From Synechococcus sp. RedBA-s (GTDB lineage: Bacteria; Cyanobacteriota; Cyanobacteriia; PCC-6307; Cyanobiaceae): a DNA stretch of 64,000 nucleotides. Where the stretch lies: positions 22,376 through 86,375 of the forward strand of contig NZ_JAGQBF010000010.1 in NCBI RefSeq assembly GCF_024345495.1, written 5' to 3'. Position numbers and translations under genes: made by a program. Of this stretch, positions 7,267 through 16,299 are shown in pieces. The notes under the pieces are model-generated. The model was given only the letters and a program-made list of their open reading frames with translations. It was not told the origin of the DNA and searched no databases. Position 1 is the stretch's first letter. Each line of letters starts with the position of its first letter.

Positions 7267-7655
7267 TTGTCCGCGCCTTCGCGCTGGACTCCAAGGGCAT
7301 CGTCTGGGTGGCCAACAACATGGACGGCAATGACGTTGTGTGGATCGGCAACATGTGGGGCCGCTCCGCAGCGCTGCTGGCCGGCGACAACACCAAGGGA
7401 CATCCCCCCGGCACCAAGGCCGGTGATGTGATCCACATCTTCCAGAGCGGCAACATCCAGATGGTTGCCGGCGTGTCGATCGACCCCGCCGGTAACGCCT
7501 GGGTTGCCAACAACTGGAATAGTCTTGAGGCGGCATCCTCCCCTAATCCATCCCGCCCCACCTCGACGTGGGGCGGCGGCTATGGCTTTACCGCTATTTA
7601 TGGTGTGGCCGCTCCGGTGAAGCCGCCACGCATCGGCAAGGTGCAGCCTTATTGA
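7267..7655 (+). pseudogene. C-terminal fragment of an NHL/SMP-30-like beta-propeller protein
   Basis: In the frame that carries the last HepT residues, the sequence changes to a repeat pattern: ALDSKGIVWVANNMDGNDVV, later VSIDPAGNAWVANNW, and a terminal VAAPVKPPRIGKVQPY. Two repeats of D-x-x-G-x-x-W-V-A-N-N are typical of NHL or streptogramin-lyase-like propellers. The N-terminal blades are missing, so this is a 3' piece joined to hepT. No start signal of its own was seen. A hairpin follows at 7688. Confidence 0.55.
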
Positions 7656-7687
7656 ACCGGCAATCGCGCTGACATTCGCCCGTGAAA

Positions 7688-7717
7688 CGCGGGCCGTTCC
7701 CCAGGAGGCGGCCCGCG
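7688..7717 (+). terminator. Stem-loop, possible terminator
   Basis: CGCGGGCCG at 7688-7696 pairs perfectly with CGGCCCGCG at 7709-7717, leaving a 12-base loop. It lies 32 bases after the stop of the propeller fragment. No T-run follows, so intrinsic termination is only possible. Confidence 0.45.
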
Positions 7718-8009
7718 ACTTACGAGCGAGGAGATGAAGTGAACGTTAATCGCCAGCTAACAATCGGTTGCAGCGGTCGGCACTTCGTCGCCGCTGAAAC
7801 GGAGCGTTGGCTGGCTTCAGGTGTTCTGTTTGGAAAGTGCTTCTAGGCTAACTGCCGTGCCCAGTAGGATTTTCGTGGTAAGCTTACTTCCCCCATCAGC
7901 AAGAGTCGTTGCAATGTTTATCGTGATTTAAGCATCTACGGCTTTATGCCCTCTTTCTCAACGGGCTGTTGAGACATCTAGATCCAATTCCAAAGACATT
8001 TCATTTATC
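7718..8009. other. Intergenic, transition to AT-rich sequence
   Basis: No coding frame was found here. The base composition changes from GC-rich to clearly AT-rich between about 7830 and 8009, ahead of the sulfatase gene. This edge may mark the border of acquired DNA. No direct repeat or integrase gene was seen. Confidence 0.45.
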
Positions 8010-9572
8010 ATGGCAAAACCAAAACCAACACAAAAACAACCAAACATTCTCTTCATCATGGGAGATGATGTTGGAATGTGGAACATTGGAGCATACCATC
8101 GTGGCCTTATGGCCGGGAGGACTCCAAACATTGACAAAGTAGCCTTAGAAGGAGCTATTTTCACTGATTATTATGCAGAAGCAAGCTGCACAGCAGGCAG
8201 GTCTTCATTCATTACAGGAGAATTGCCTATCCGTACAGGTCTTACTACAGTCGGTCAAGCAGGAGCTAGTGTTGGCATGCCAGCACAGGCGCCCACGATT
8301 GCAACAGCTTTGAAGGAATTGGGTTACGCAACAGGGCAATTCGGCAAGAATCATCTTGGAGATAAAAACGAATTCTTGCCTACTTTGCATGGGTTTGACG
8401 AATACTTTGGGTATCTTTATCATCTCGATGCAATGGAAGATCCGTTCCATCCGAATTATCCACCTGAATTAAAAGACACAATTGGTCCGAGGAATGTTTT
8501 GCATACCTGGGCAACTGATAAAGATGATCCTACAGTCGATCCGAGATGGGGAAAAGTCGGCAAGCAGAAGATAGAAGACAAGGGACAACTGCCTCCCCAT
8601 CCTATTGATGGCATCGAATTGAATATGGAAACAGTTGATGATGTAATTCTTGAGCATACCAACAATTTCATCGATAAATCTGTCAAAGCAGGTAAGCCAT
8701 TTTTTGCATGGCTTAACCCAACAGGCATGCATGTCTTCACTCATCTTCCTAAAAAATATAGTGATCTGATGACACCTGAGAATGGATGGTGTTTGCAGGA
8801 AGCGGGAATGGCACGGTTTGACGATGTAATCGGAGGCGTGCTGAACAAGCTTGATGAATTGGGTGTGGCAGACAATACCATCGTTGTTGTTACTACAGAC
8901 AATGGAACACAAACGTTCTCTTGGCCAGACGGAGGAACCACCCCATTTAAAGGTTCCAAGGGAATGGGAACCGAGGGAGGGTTCAGATCACCTTGTATCC
9001 TCAAATGGCCGGGTAAAGTTCAACCCAACCAGGTGATCAACGGTGTGATATCAGGCATGGACTGGTTCCCCACATTTGTTACAGCAGCAGGACATCCAAA
9101 TATCGCGGAAGAACTCAAGGCAGGAAAGTCACTGAATGGAAAAGAGTATAAGGTTCATTTGGATGGTTATGACCAAACTGACATGTTAACCAAAGGAGGT
9201 GATTCTGCACGAAATGAATTTTGGTACTTCACTGAAACCGAACTTGCGGCCGCAAGAATCAAAGACTTTAAATATACATTCATATCCCAGCCAGATGGTT
9301 GGTTCGGCCCTAAAGTTAAATTAGACTGGCCCGGCCTCGTCAATTTGCGACTCGATCCGTTTGAAAAAATGAGCCTGGGAGATTCCTTGTATGCAGGGAA
9401 CTGGTGGGCATTTGAGTTCTGGAGATATGTTTTTATTCAACAGGAAGTTGAAAAGCTGGCCAAAACTGCTTTGGAGTTTCCTCCTATGCAGCCTGCGGCT
9501 ACGTTTAATCTTGATGCTGTGAAGCAACAGGTGCAAAAAGCGATGGCAAGCCGGGGAAGCACTGGTAATTAG
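8010..9572 (+). CDS. Arylsulfatase, AT-rich, CTAGR active-site type
   Basis: This encodes a 520-residue sulfatase of the alkaline-phosphatase superfamily. Metal-binding residues are in NILFIMGDDVG (residues 12-22). The active-site Cys60 lies in CTAGR, which must be oxidised to formylglycine. GKNHLGD at about 112-118 and TTDNGTQT near 297 supply the other catalytic His, Asp and Asn. There is no signal peptide, unlike the two larger sulfatases in this window. Codon use is visibly AT-rich (many AAA, GAA, ATT) against strongly GC-rich neighbours, a sign of recent transfer. A hairpin follows the stop. The substrate is unknown. Confidence 0.9.
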   Translation: MAKPKPTQKQPNILFIMGDDVGMWNIGAYHRGLMAGRTPNIDKVALEGAIFTDYYAEASCTAGRSSFITGELPIRTGLTTVGQAGASVGMPAQAPTIATALKELGYATGQFGKNHLGDKNEFLPTLHGFDEYFGYLYHLDAMEDPFHPNYPPELKDTIGPRNVLHTWATDKDDPTVDPRWGKVGKQKIEDKGQLPPHPIDGIELNMETVDDVILEHTNNFIDKSVKAGKPFFAWLNPTGMHVFTHLPKKYSDLMTPENGWCLQEAGMARFDDVIGGVLNKLDELGVADNTIVVVTTDNGTQTFSWPDGGTTPFKGSKGMGTEGGFRSPCILKWPGKVQPNQVINGVISGMDWFPTFVTAAGHPNIAEELKAGKSLNGKEYKVHLDGYDQTDMLTKGGDSARNEFWYFTETELAAARIKDFKYTFISQPDGWFGPKVKLDWPGLVNLRLDPFEKMSLGDSLYAGNWWAFEFWRYVFIQQEVEKLAKTALEFPPMQPAATFNLDAVKQQVQKAMASRGSTGN

Positions 9573-9609
9573 CGAATATAGGCAAAAAGATTTATTCTTT
9601 GAACGAAGC

Positions 9610-9641
9610 AGGAGTGGCCCATTCCCTATGGTGCCACTCCT
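9610..9641 (+). terminator. Stem-loop downstream of the AT-rich sulfatase
   Basis: AGGAGTGGC at 9610-9618 pairs with GCCACTCCT at 9633-9641 around a 14-base loop, 38 bases after the sulfatase stop. No T-run follows. It is a reasonable terminator candidate. Confidence 0.45.
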
Positions 9642-9717
9642 CAGCCTAAGGCTATATCTGTGACGGGTCACCGTGATCTGTAAAACATGCCTCTATCGGC
9701 TGGCTGAGTCCATCGTC

Positions 9718-9827
9718 CTAGTCGATTGGGCGAATCACCATTCGCCCATTGTTCCAGCTGATCTTGCTACCTTTCTTGACCCACGTGTCTAGGAATCGCC
9801 AGCCTGCCCGATGTTGGTAGACCTCAG
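9718..9827 (-). pseudogene. Short C-terminal relic, perhaps NTF2/SnoaL-like
   Basis: Directly after the stop of the DUF1400 hydrolase, another minus-strand frame reads AEVYQHRAGWRFLDTWVKKG and ends with NGRMVIRPID and a TAG at 9718-9720. The VYQHRAGWRFLDTWVK block resembles the end of NTF2/SnoaL-fold proteins. No start is left. The final codons form a perfect inverted repeat (9727-9735 with 9740-9748), which is probably incidental. Confidence 0.3.
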
Positions 9828-11468
9828 CTAGGGGTCGATGGCCTTCAGCTGGGCAGGAGGGAGTTCACGTTTGAGCAGAAACTGAAGGGGTTGACCCACT
9901 CGGAACAGAGCATCCTGCGAGGGCAGAAGCGCGCCCATCGTTCCTTGTCCCAGCAGTTTCTGGTCAAAAAAGGCCAACGACAGGGCCTTGAGATCACTCT
10001 GAGCCTGTTGCTGATCAGGGCCAATCAAGCCAATCAGCCAGACAGGAAGCTTGCCGGTAGCAGCAAGGAAAGACAGGTGGGTGGCATTGTCGAAGACGGC
10101 CAGCAGACTGTCGTTGTTGCTCAAGCTGCTGTAGGGGATGAGCTGCTGGGAAATGGGCGGAGCAAAGATATCTTTGGTTCCTGAGACAATCATCACGGGG
10201 GCCTTCATGGCCTGCATCGAAGCCTTTGTGAAGGTGGGGGTGCTGACGGGGTTCACAGCAATCACTACTTTGATGCGTGGATCGGAGAAATCCGAACGTT
10301 TCACCACATTCCCTGGAGCCTGGCACTGCCAAAGGATGGCAGGATTGATTTCCACCTCAGCAGGATCGTTGATCACTGCGCAGGAACGTTCCAGATGCGC
10401 CCAGTCGAGGCGGGCACCACCAAGCGCCAGCACGGTATAACCACCGAGTGACTGGCCAAGCGCTCCGACGCGGCTCGTATCGATCTGCTTGGGCCATCGA
10501 CTGGCGACCTGATCGATCAGAAGGCTGACATCCAGAGGCTGGTTGAACCAGGCATTCGGAGGCGGGATCGCGGCCAGACCCTGGATCGTGGCGCTCACTC
10601 GGTTGGCACTGGTGTCAGGGAAGTTGAGAGCGGCCACCCCGTAGCCGCGGGACGCCAGGTGCTCGCCCAGGTAAAGCAGGGCGTTGAAGTCGGTGTTCAG
10701 GCCTGGGGCCAGCACGATCAGGGGCGCAGGTGGAGCCGAGGCTGATCCGGCCGGAGGGTTGGCGCTGCTGGGAACCAGGGCAATGGCCTTGATGGTGTTT
10801 CCGGCTGGCCCCTGGAAGCTGAAGCCCTCACGACTGAAAGAACTGTTGCCTGGTTGTGCAAGTTGGTCCAGAGCCGTGCTGGGAATCTGGCTCTTCGGCC
10901 CCTGGGCTACCAGGCGGGGGAAGATGTCTCCTTCCAGTTCAAACTGATCACTGAGCCGACGGGCCAGGTTCATCACCTTCGGCACGCCGATGATCAGATT
11001 CTCCAGCGGATACTGTTGCAACACATCGATCAGCCTCAGGCCATCACTTCGATTGGCGCCGAGAATCAGGGCCCCCGAAAGGGCGGGCACAACTTCGTTC
11101 TTGGGACCATCAACGAGCTTGGCGAACTGGCGCACCAGCACTCCCCCCATGGCCGTCTGCAAAAAGTCCGACACCTCCAGGCTGGTGACCGGAAAGGCAC
11201 GACCCAAGCCGAAACGCAAGGCCAGACGATCCTCCTTGCTGAGGGGATCGAGGATGAACGCCACGTTCTCGCTGACCTTGCCGGTGCTCACAAAGCTGGC
11301 CAGATCGGCAACAGGCACCGAGCGTTGCAGCTCACCGATGCGGAACACCACTCTTTCCGCAGCTTGCAAGGGTGGCGTCGCCAACTGAACCAGCAGGCCG
11401 GCGAGAATGGATGTCACCCACCTGAAGCCTTTGATCCTTTGCTGATCTTGCATGGTGAGGGCAGGCAT
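9828..11468 (-). CDS. DUF1400 alpha/beta hydrolase, secreted
   Basis: This is a 546-residue cyanobacterial protein with a signal peptide (hydrophobic segment about residues 18-35, ending PPLQAAE). An N-terminal DUF1400 domain at about 40-180 includes VPVADLASFVSTG. An alpha/beta hydrolase domain follows from about 215, with PLIVLAPGLNTD as oxyanion strand, the nucleophile Ser340 in GALGQSLGG, and a late His in DNATHLSFL. The family resembles platelet-activating-factor acetylhydrolase/lipase-type enzymes, but the substrate is unknown. It is directly downstream of the MarC-type gene on the same strand, with no gap between the two frames. Confidence 0.85.
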   Translation of the reverse strand: MPALTMQDQQRIKGFRWVTSILAGLLVQLATPPLQAAERVVFRIGELQRSVPVADLASFVSTGKVSENVAFILDPLSKEDRLALRFGLGRAFPVTSLEVSDFLQTAMGGVLVRQFAKLVDGPKNEVVPALSGALILGANRSDGLRLIDVLQQYPLENLIIGVPKVMNLARRLSDQFELEGDIFPRLVAQGPKSQIPSTALDQLAQPGNSSFSREGFSFQGPAGNTIKAIALVPSSANPPAGSASAPPAPLIVLAPGLNTDFNALLYLGEHLASRGYGVAALNFPDTSANRVSATIQGLAAIPPPNAWFNQPLDVSLLIDQVASRWPKQIDTSRVGALGQSLGGYTVLALGGARLDWAHLERSCAVINDPAEVEINPAILWQCQAPGNVVKRSDFSDPRIKVVIAVNPVSTPTFTKASMQAMKAPVMIVSGTKDIFAPPISQQLIPYSSLSNNDSLLAVFDNATHLSFLAATGKLPVWLIGLIGPDQQQAQSDLKALSLAFFDQKLLGQGTMGALLPSQDALFRVGQPLQFLLKRELPPAQLKAIDP

Positions 11469-12134
11469 CTAGGGCGTTGTCATGAACATGGAAGACGAAC
11501 TCTTCAGGCCATTGAGCACCATCTGTGAGGCGATCGCCGCGACGAGCAGGCCCATGATCTGGGTGGAGATCTGAGTTCCCGATGGGCCCATGAGTCTGCC
11601 GAGGACCGGGGAATACCAGAACACCAGGGCCATCATTGTGGCCATGGCCACACTGGCTATCGAGAGCGCCACCAGTCCCTGCACGCCCGCTTGATTGGAA
11701 TGGGCCGCCACCAGCAAGGCCGTGATCACTCCAGGCCCTGCTGAAATCGGGATGGCCAATGGCACCACCGCCGGCGATGCCTTTTCGCGACCCACCTCGA
11801 TGTTGTTCTGGTTGGACTCCTCCTTCGGAGAAGCGCCAGATTTACTGTTCAACATGCCAAGACCGATGCCGAACAGGATGACACCGCCGGCGATCGAAAA
11901 TGCCCCGATGCTGATGCCGATGCCGCCGAGAATGGCCTTGCCCAGCCAGAGAGAGGTGAGCATGATGACCCCAATCGCCACGGCCGCCTGAATGCCGATG
12001 CTCTTCTGCTCCGCCCGGCTGCGGCCCTGGGTGAGGGCCAGGAACAGGGCGAAATCAGCCAGTGGATTCAGTAACGCCACCATGGAGGTGACGAAGTGGA
12101 CCATCAAGTGGTGGGGAATGACAGGAGCGGACAT
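11469..12134 (-). CDS. MarC family integral membrane protein
   Basis: This is a 221-residue membrane protein of the MarC/NAAT family with about six helices. The first contains TSMVALLNPLADFALFLALT, the family Asn-Pro motif. A second signature PLAIPISAGPGVITALLV at about 125-142 gives the repeated re-entrant half typical of MarC. The loop between the halves (about 95-120) is acidic and charged. Members transport unknown small solutes; the historical antibiotic-resistance link does not hold. It heads the two-gene unit with the DUF1400 hydrolase. Confidence 0.85.
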   Translation of the reverse strand: MSAPVIPHHLMVHFVTSMVALLNPLADFALFLALTQGRSRAEQKSIGIQAAVAIGVIMLTSLWLGKAILGGIGISIGAFSIAGGVILFGIGLGMLNSKSGASPKEESNQNNIEVGREKASPAVVPLAIPISAGPGVITALLVAAHSNQAGVQGLVALSIASVAMATMMALVFWYSPVLGRLMGPSGTQISTQIMGLLVAAIASQMVLNGLKSSSSMFMTTP

Positions 12135-12179
12135 GTGAGGAGGTCGGCTTAATAAACCCTATGGAGTTAGTCAGTCTGC

Positions 12180-12557
12180 TTAGTCTTTGTTCTCGGCTAT
12201 TGACAGCCGTGCAAACACTATTGAAAGGATCAGATGAAGCACGAACACAGGCCAGAGCAGGACTCCAGTCCAAAGGCCGCCAAGGCCAATGGTCAAGAGA
12301 TAAAGTGTCACCGCTGCATTGTAGATCAACCAACCGATCAGCGGTTTGCCAAGCCAGCAGGTGATCCCAAATGAAGTCAAGACAATGCCAGCGAAGCGGA
12401 CGACGATGGTGTCATCGCCGGAAAGAACTCCTCCAAACAACAGCTGGAAGACCAAGGAAGGGGCCAGCAAAAAGGCCAGCCCGGTGAACGTCTCACCAGC
12501 ACTCACGGCGGCAAGCCATCGCTGTGCCTTTTGGCTCAGCACCACTTTGTCATTCAT
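12180..12557 (-). CDS. Small membrane protein of unknown function
   Basis: This is a 125-residue protein with four hydrophobic stretches (about 20-38, 48-66, 70-90, 93-115) and few charges between them. I do not recognise a family. It lies between the MarC-type gene and a large sulfatase, on the same strand as both, with gaps of about 45 bases on either side. A role linked to the sulfatase island is possible only from position. Confidence 0.6.
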   Translation of the reverse strand: MNDKVVLSQKAQRWLAAVSAGETFTGLAFLLAPSLVFQLLFGGVLSGDDTIVVRFAGIVLTSFGITCWLGKPLIGWLIYNAAVTLYLLTIGLGGLWTGVLLWPVFVLHLILSIVFARLSIAENKD

Positions 12558-12598
12558 GTCTCTGACCGGGACGAAGAACGTGTGTCATGGTTTGGGCC

Positions 12599-15364
12599 TC
12601 AGGCCTTATCGGGAGCATCTGGCTCCAGTTTGAACGTCAGTTTGTTGATGGTTCCGTTGAACTTGAAGGGAACCTCGTAGCGATTTTCCAGCAGCGCCAC
12701 ACCCGTGCGCGTGTCCTCGCCGATGTCAAAGGTTTCGTCCTCCGGGAAGGTGATCGGTGTGCTGTTTTCCATGGATTTCTTCGCCACTTCCTTGCCATCC
12801 ACGGAGAGAACACCCGACCCGCCCTTGCCCAGGCCTGGTTCAGCAGGCTTGAAGCTGAAGCTGATGGTGTGCTTGCCGGCGGACAAGGTAGGACCCTCCC
12901 AGGTCGTTCGCTTGAGATTGAGCAGGTTGTAGAGGAAGACGGGCCTGGAAGCACCAAGATTCAACACCAACGTGGCCACGACGGCAAGGGCCCACAACGC
13001 TCCCAGCAGCAGCAATCCATAGCCAATCCTGAGCTTATTGCCTTTCCAGGCTTGGCGATTGCCAATCCAGATCAGCACAAGACCGGCGATGAGCAGCGCC
13101 AGGCCCATGGCCTTGAACCAGCCGTTTTCAAACCAATAGTTGAAGTTTCTGCTCAGGAACAGCCCATAGCCACCGAAGCGTCCGCCTTGGGTGACAATCA
13201 TGCCCTCGCCGCCACCCTTGGGAATCTCGATGTCCGCTGTGATGGTGTACGACTTGTTGAGAATGCTCGGTGCTGCGCTGCCTGGCACGTTGGCCAACGG
13301 ACCGGAGTAGCTGAACTCCGTGCGCCCTGCCGTGAGGCTCGGCTTCGGTGAATTCCAACGGGAAAGGGAGGTGTTATCGAGCGGCAGCACGTTGTACTTT
13401 GCCGCCTCCAGGTAGAAGAGGTTCTGCAACTGCGTCAGCTTCTCTGGCATTTTTGCCGCCAGATCGTTGTTCTCGGTGGGATCCTCCATGACGTTGTAGA
13501 GCTCCCACTTGTAGCCGGTGATCACATCCGGCGGTTCCTTCGAGCTCAGCTCCCACGGCAGCGTCGCCGGAGTGGTCGCCGCAACCCAGCCGTCGTGATA
13601 GATGGCACGGTTACCCAGCATCTCGAAGTACTGCGTCGTGTGCCGGGTCGGAGCCGTGGCATTCCCCTTGCTCCAGGTGTAGGCCATGCTCGTGCCTTCG
13701 ATGGGCTTTTGCTCGATCCCATTGATGGTTTGCGGTGCCGGAATGCCTGCCGCCTCCAGAATAGTTGGCACGATGTCGATGACATGGTGGAACTGGCGGC
13801 GGATCCCCCCTGGGTCGTCGATGTGACCCGGCCAGGAGATGGTCAGCCCCTGGGCCGTGCCGCCGAAGTGCGAAGCCACCTGCTTCATCCACTTGAACGG
13901 CGTGTCCATCGCCCAGGCCCAGGGTGCCGCAAAGTGCGGGAAGGTGCGGTCCGATCCCCAGAACGGAAACCAGAGGAACTGGTCTTTGACGGGCACTTGA
14001 ACGCCATTGAAGGTGGTGAACTCATTGGGCGTGCCGTTGAGCATGCCTTCGGCGCTGGCACCGTTATCGCCACTCATGTAGATGATCAGGGTGTTGTCGA
14101 TCTCACCAAGATCTTCGACGGCCTGGATCACGCGACCGATCTCATGATCGGTGTAGGCCTGATAGGCCCCATAGACATCCGCCTGCCGGATGAAGAGTTT
14201 TTTCTGCGGGCCACTGAGGGAGTCCCAGCGGGGCAGCTTCGCACCTCCATAGATCGCCTGTCCATCGGGCCAGGGGGTGAGTTGGGCGTTCTCGGGCATG
14301 ATGCCGAGTTTTTTCTGATTGGCGAAGATGGTCTCCCGCAGTTTTTCCCAGCCCTCGTCGAAGAGGTGCTGCTCGCTGATCTTGTCGACCCATTCCTGGG
14401 TGGGATGGTGGGGGGCGTGCACTCCGCCCGGCACGTAATACACCAGGAAGGGCTTTTCGGGAGCCAGTTCCTTGAGCTGCCTCATGTGCTGGATCGCCTC
14501 ATCCGCCATGGCGGTGGTGAGATTCCAGCCAGGATTGTTCTGGAACGGGAAGATGGGTGTGGTGTTTCTGAAGAGATTTGGCTGCCACTGACTGGCGTCG
14601 CCGCCGACGAAGCCATAAAAATGTTCGAAGCCCATCCCCGTGGGCCACTGGTCGAAGGGGCCGGCCTGACTGTTCTCGAAGAAGGGCGTGTTGTGGTCCT
14701 TGCCGAACCAGGCGGTCGAGTAGCCGTTGTCCCTCAGGATCGTGCCGATGGTTCCCTTCTCAATCGGGATGATCGAGTCATAACCGGGGAACCCAGTGGC
14801 GATTTCACCCACCACTCCGAAACCTGCAGAGTGATGGTTGCGTCCGGTGATCAGGGCCGCCCGTGTCGGCGAGCAGAGCGATGTGGAGTGAAAATTGGTG
14901 TAGCGCAACCCGCTCTTGGCGATGCGATCCAGGGCTGGGGTCGGGATCACCCCTCCGAAGGTGCTTGGCGAGCCATAGCCGTCGTCGTCGGACATGATCA
15001 GCAGCACGTTCGGCGCTTTCTTCGGCGGCACCACGCGCGGCGGCCACCAAGACTTCGATTCGGTGGCTCGTTGCTTGATCACCCCGCCGAACTTCGGATC
15101 CGGAGGTGGCAGTTGTCGGCCGCTGATGGTGGTGGTGGCATTGGCGGAACCCAACACCCCCGTCACCTCGATGCCCCCCCCATCGGCCTTCGGATCGGAT
15201 GGCGCCGGTTGCTGTTCACCACGACTGGTGGCGGCGGCGAAAGCGGGGGCAACCAAGGCCCCTGGGACGACGACCAGAAGGATGGCCAGGGCGGCGGCGA
15301 CAACAGCCTTATGCCAACCCGTCCGTAGCCTGCGGACCAGGAACATCCCAGGTTCTGGGTTCAT
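12599..15364 (-). CDS. Large secreted arylsulfatase with a membrane-hairpin insert
   Basis: This 921-residue sulfatase starts with a signal sequence (basic residues, then hydrophobic about 20-44, APAFAAA). The catalytic domain has NVLLIMSDDDGYG (119-131) with metal-binding Asp residues. Formylglycine precursor Cys164 is in CSPTR, followed by ITGRNHHS. GKDHN near 222 and GDNGASAEG near 437 complete the active site. The C-terminal beta domain matches the 854-residue paralogue at 20965, but residues about 742-806 form two transmembrane helices absent from that paralogue. The enzyme may therefore be tethered through its C-terminal domain. Substrate unknown. Confidence 0.9.
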   Translation of the reverse strand: MNPEPGMFLVRRLRTGWHKAVVAAALAILLVVVPGALVAPAFAAATSRGEQQPAPSDPKADGGGIEVTGVLGSANATTTISGRQLPPPDPKFGGVIKQRATESKSWWPPRVVPPKKAPNVLLIMSDDDGYGSPSTFGGVIPTPALDRIAKSGLRYTNFHSTSLCSPTRAALITGRNHHSAGFGVVGEIATGFPGYDSIIPIEKGTIGTILRDNGYSTAWFGKDHNTPFFENSQAGPFDQWPTGMGFEHFYGFVGGDASQWQPNLFRNTTPIFPFQNNPGWNLTTAMADEAIQHMRQLKELAPEKPFLVYYVPGGVHAPHHPTQEWVDKISEQHLFDEGWEKLRETIFANQKKLGIMPENAQLTPWPDGQAIYGGAKLPRWDSLSGPQKKLFIRQADVYGAYQAYTDHEIGRVIQAVEDLGEIDNTLIIYMSGDNGASAEGMLNGTPNEFTTFNGVQVPVKDQFLWFPFWGSDRTFPHFAAPWAWAMDTPFKWMKQVASHFGGTAQGLTISWPGHIDDPGGIRRQFHHVIDIVPTILEAAGIPAPQTINGIEQKPIEGTSMAYTWSKGNATAPTRHTTQYFEMLGNRAIYHDGWVAATTPATLPWELSSKEPPDVITGYKWELYNVMEDPTENNDLAAKMPEKLTQLQNLFYLEAAKYNVLPLDNTSLSRWNSPKPSLTAGRTEFSYSGPLANVPGSAAPSILNKSYTITADIEIPKGGGEGMIVTQGGRFGGYGLFLSRNFNYWFENGWFKAMGLALLIAGLVLIWIGNRQAWKGNKLRIGYGLLLLGALWALAVVATLVLNLGASRPVFLYNLLNLKRTTWEGPTLSAGKHTISFSFKPAEPGLGKGGSGVLSVDGKEVAKKSMENSTPITFPEDETFDIGEDTRTGVALLENRYEVPFKFNGTINKLTFKLEPDAPDKA

Positions 15365-15590
15365 CGATCAGGCGCGGAGGGCTCTTCCCTTTGACCCTAT
15401 GGCCTGTACCACCCGCCGCCGAGAGAAGGTCAGCGTTACCGACTGTTTTTGTTACCTCAATCAGATATAACTCTGAATTGATTCCTGAATGAGTCGGTAA
15501 TTACTTCCATGATCTGGGGCCAAAAGACAAAAACCACTATCATCGTTAGATGGGGCAACTCGCTCATCCGGAGGTGGCGCTGAACTTGGA

Positions 15591-15868
15591 TCATGGTGCT
15601 TGGGCCTCGTTTATGGCTCCCACGCCTCGCTGGGGGAAGGAGAGATCGAGCACCAGGCAGCCTTCGTCGCTGCGGAAGGGGCCTTGCCCCCAAAGGCGGC
15701 GGTGTCGGCACCGCTCAGGAAGCGGGTGAGGCGGGTGATCTCCCCCGTGGCCGGATCTTCGCTGAGAATCAGCTCCTGCACCTGCGCCTCCAGGCCCTCC
15801 AGCCAGCGCCAGCGGTCCGACTGATCCTTCGCCAGCGGATTCCAGTAGGGGGTGGTGGATTTGCTCAT
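15591..15868 (-). pseudogene. Cupin (ChrR-like) remnant with internal deletion
   Basis: From 15868 downwards the frame reads TPYWNPLAKDQSDRWRWLEG and ELILSEDPATGEITRLTRFL, the start of a small ChrR-like cupin. After SGADTAAFG it leaves the family pattern. In a neighbouring frame the sequence GPFRSDEGCLVLDLSFPQ gives the cupin C-terminal strands, ending at 15591. The metal-binding middle (His-x-His block) is gone. I read this as one cupin gene with a deletion of the centre. Confidence 0.5.
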
Positions 15869-15907
15869 GGGGGGCGATGGCAGGGGCGGCGATGAGGTGC
15901 GCGTCGA

Positions 15908-16252
15908 TCAATGGCGCCACCTGGTCGTCGAGATGCATGCCGAGATCATGGTCGGCGCCGGGAGCCGGCAGGTGAGATCGGTGGTATCGGTGGCGAGCCA
16001 GTCGGGCAGGTAGGGATGGGTGGTCAGGTCGCAGCGCCGATCCAGCTGGGCCAGCACCAGGACCAGCAGATCTTCGAACCCGTTCACCCCGGGTTCTTCC
16101 GGCTTGTCATCGAACCCCGGCCAGCCCAGATGGACTTTCTCAGACTCGTAGTGAAGCCGCTTGGCAACCGGCTTCCAGAAGTGAATGTTCCCCGAGGCGC
16201 CGGGCAGAAACAGCAGGCGCTGGGGATGAGTCGCTCCTTGACCCTCATTCAC
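15908..16252 (-). pseudogene. Alpha/beta hydrolase fragment, N-terminal part only
   Basis: The frame starts with a GTG and reads RLLFLPGASGNIHFWKPVAK, then HLGWPGFDDKPEEPG and FEDLLVLVLAQLD. This is the start of an alpha/beta hydrolase (oxyanion HG-type loop LPGASG, then the WPGF strand). The Ser-nucleophile elbow, which should follow about 30 residues later, is absent and the sequence becomes unrelated. It is a truncated gene. The decayed cupin lies just downstream. Confidence 0.5.
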
Positions 16253-16299
16253 GGACCGCCCTCATGGCTCTGGAAGCTTGAGCCGCGCAGCCGCACTTA

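Noticed and set aside
9727..9748. Perfect 9-bp inverted repeat as an operator or terminator
   Set aside because: It lies in the last codons of a coding relic, has no T-run and is not repeated elsewhere near promoters.
13595..15328. Long open frame antisense to the large sulfatase
   Set aside because: GC-rich genes produce long open frames on the opposite strand; the sulfatase motifs on the minus strand leave no doubt about the true gene.
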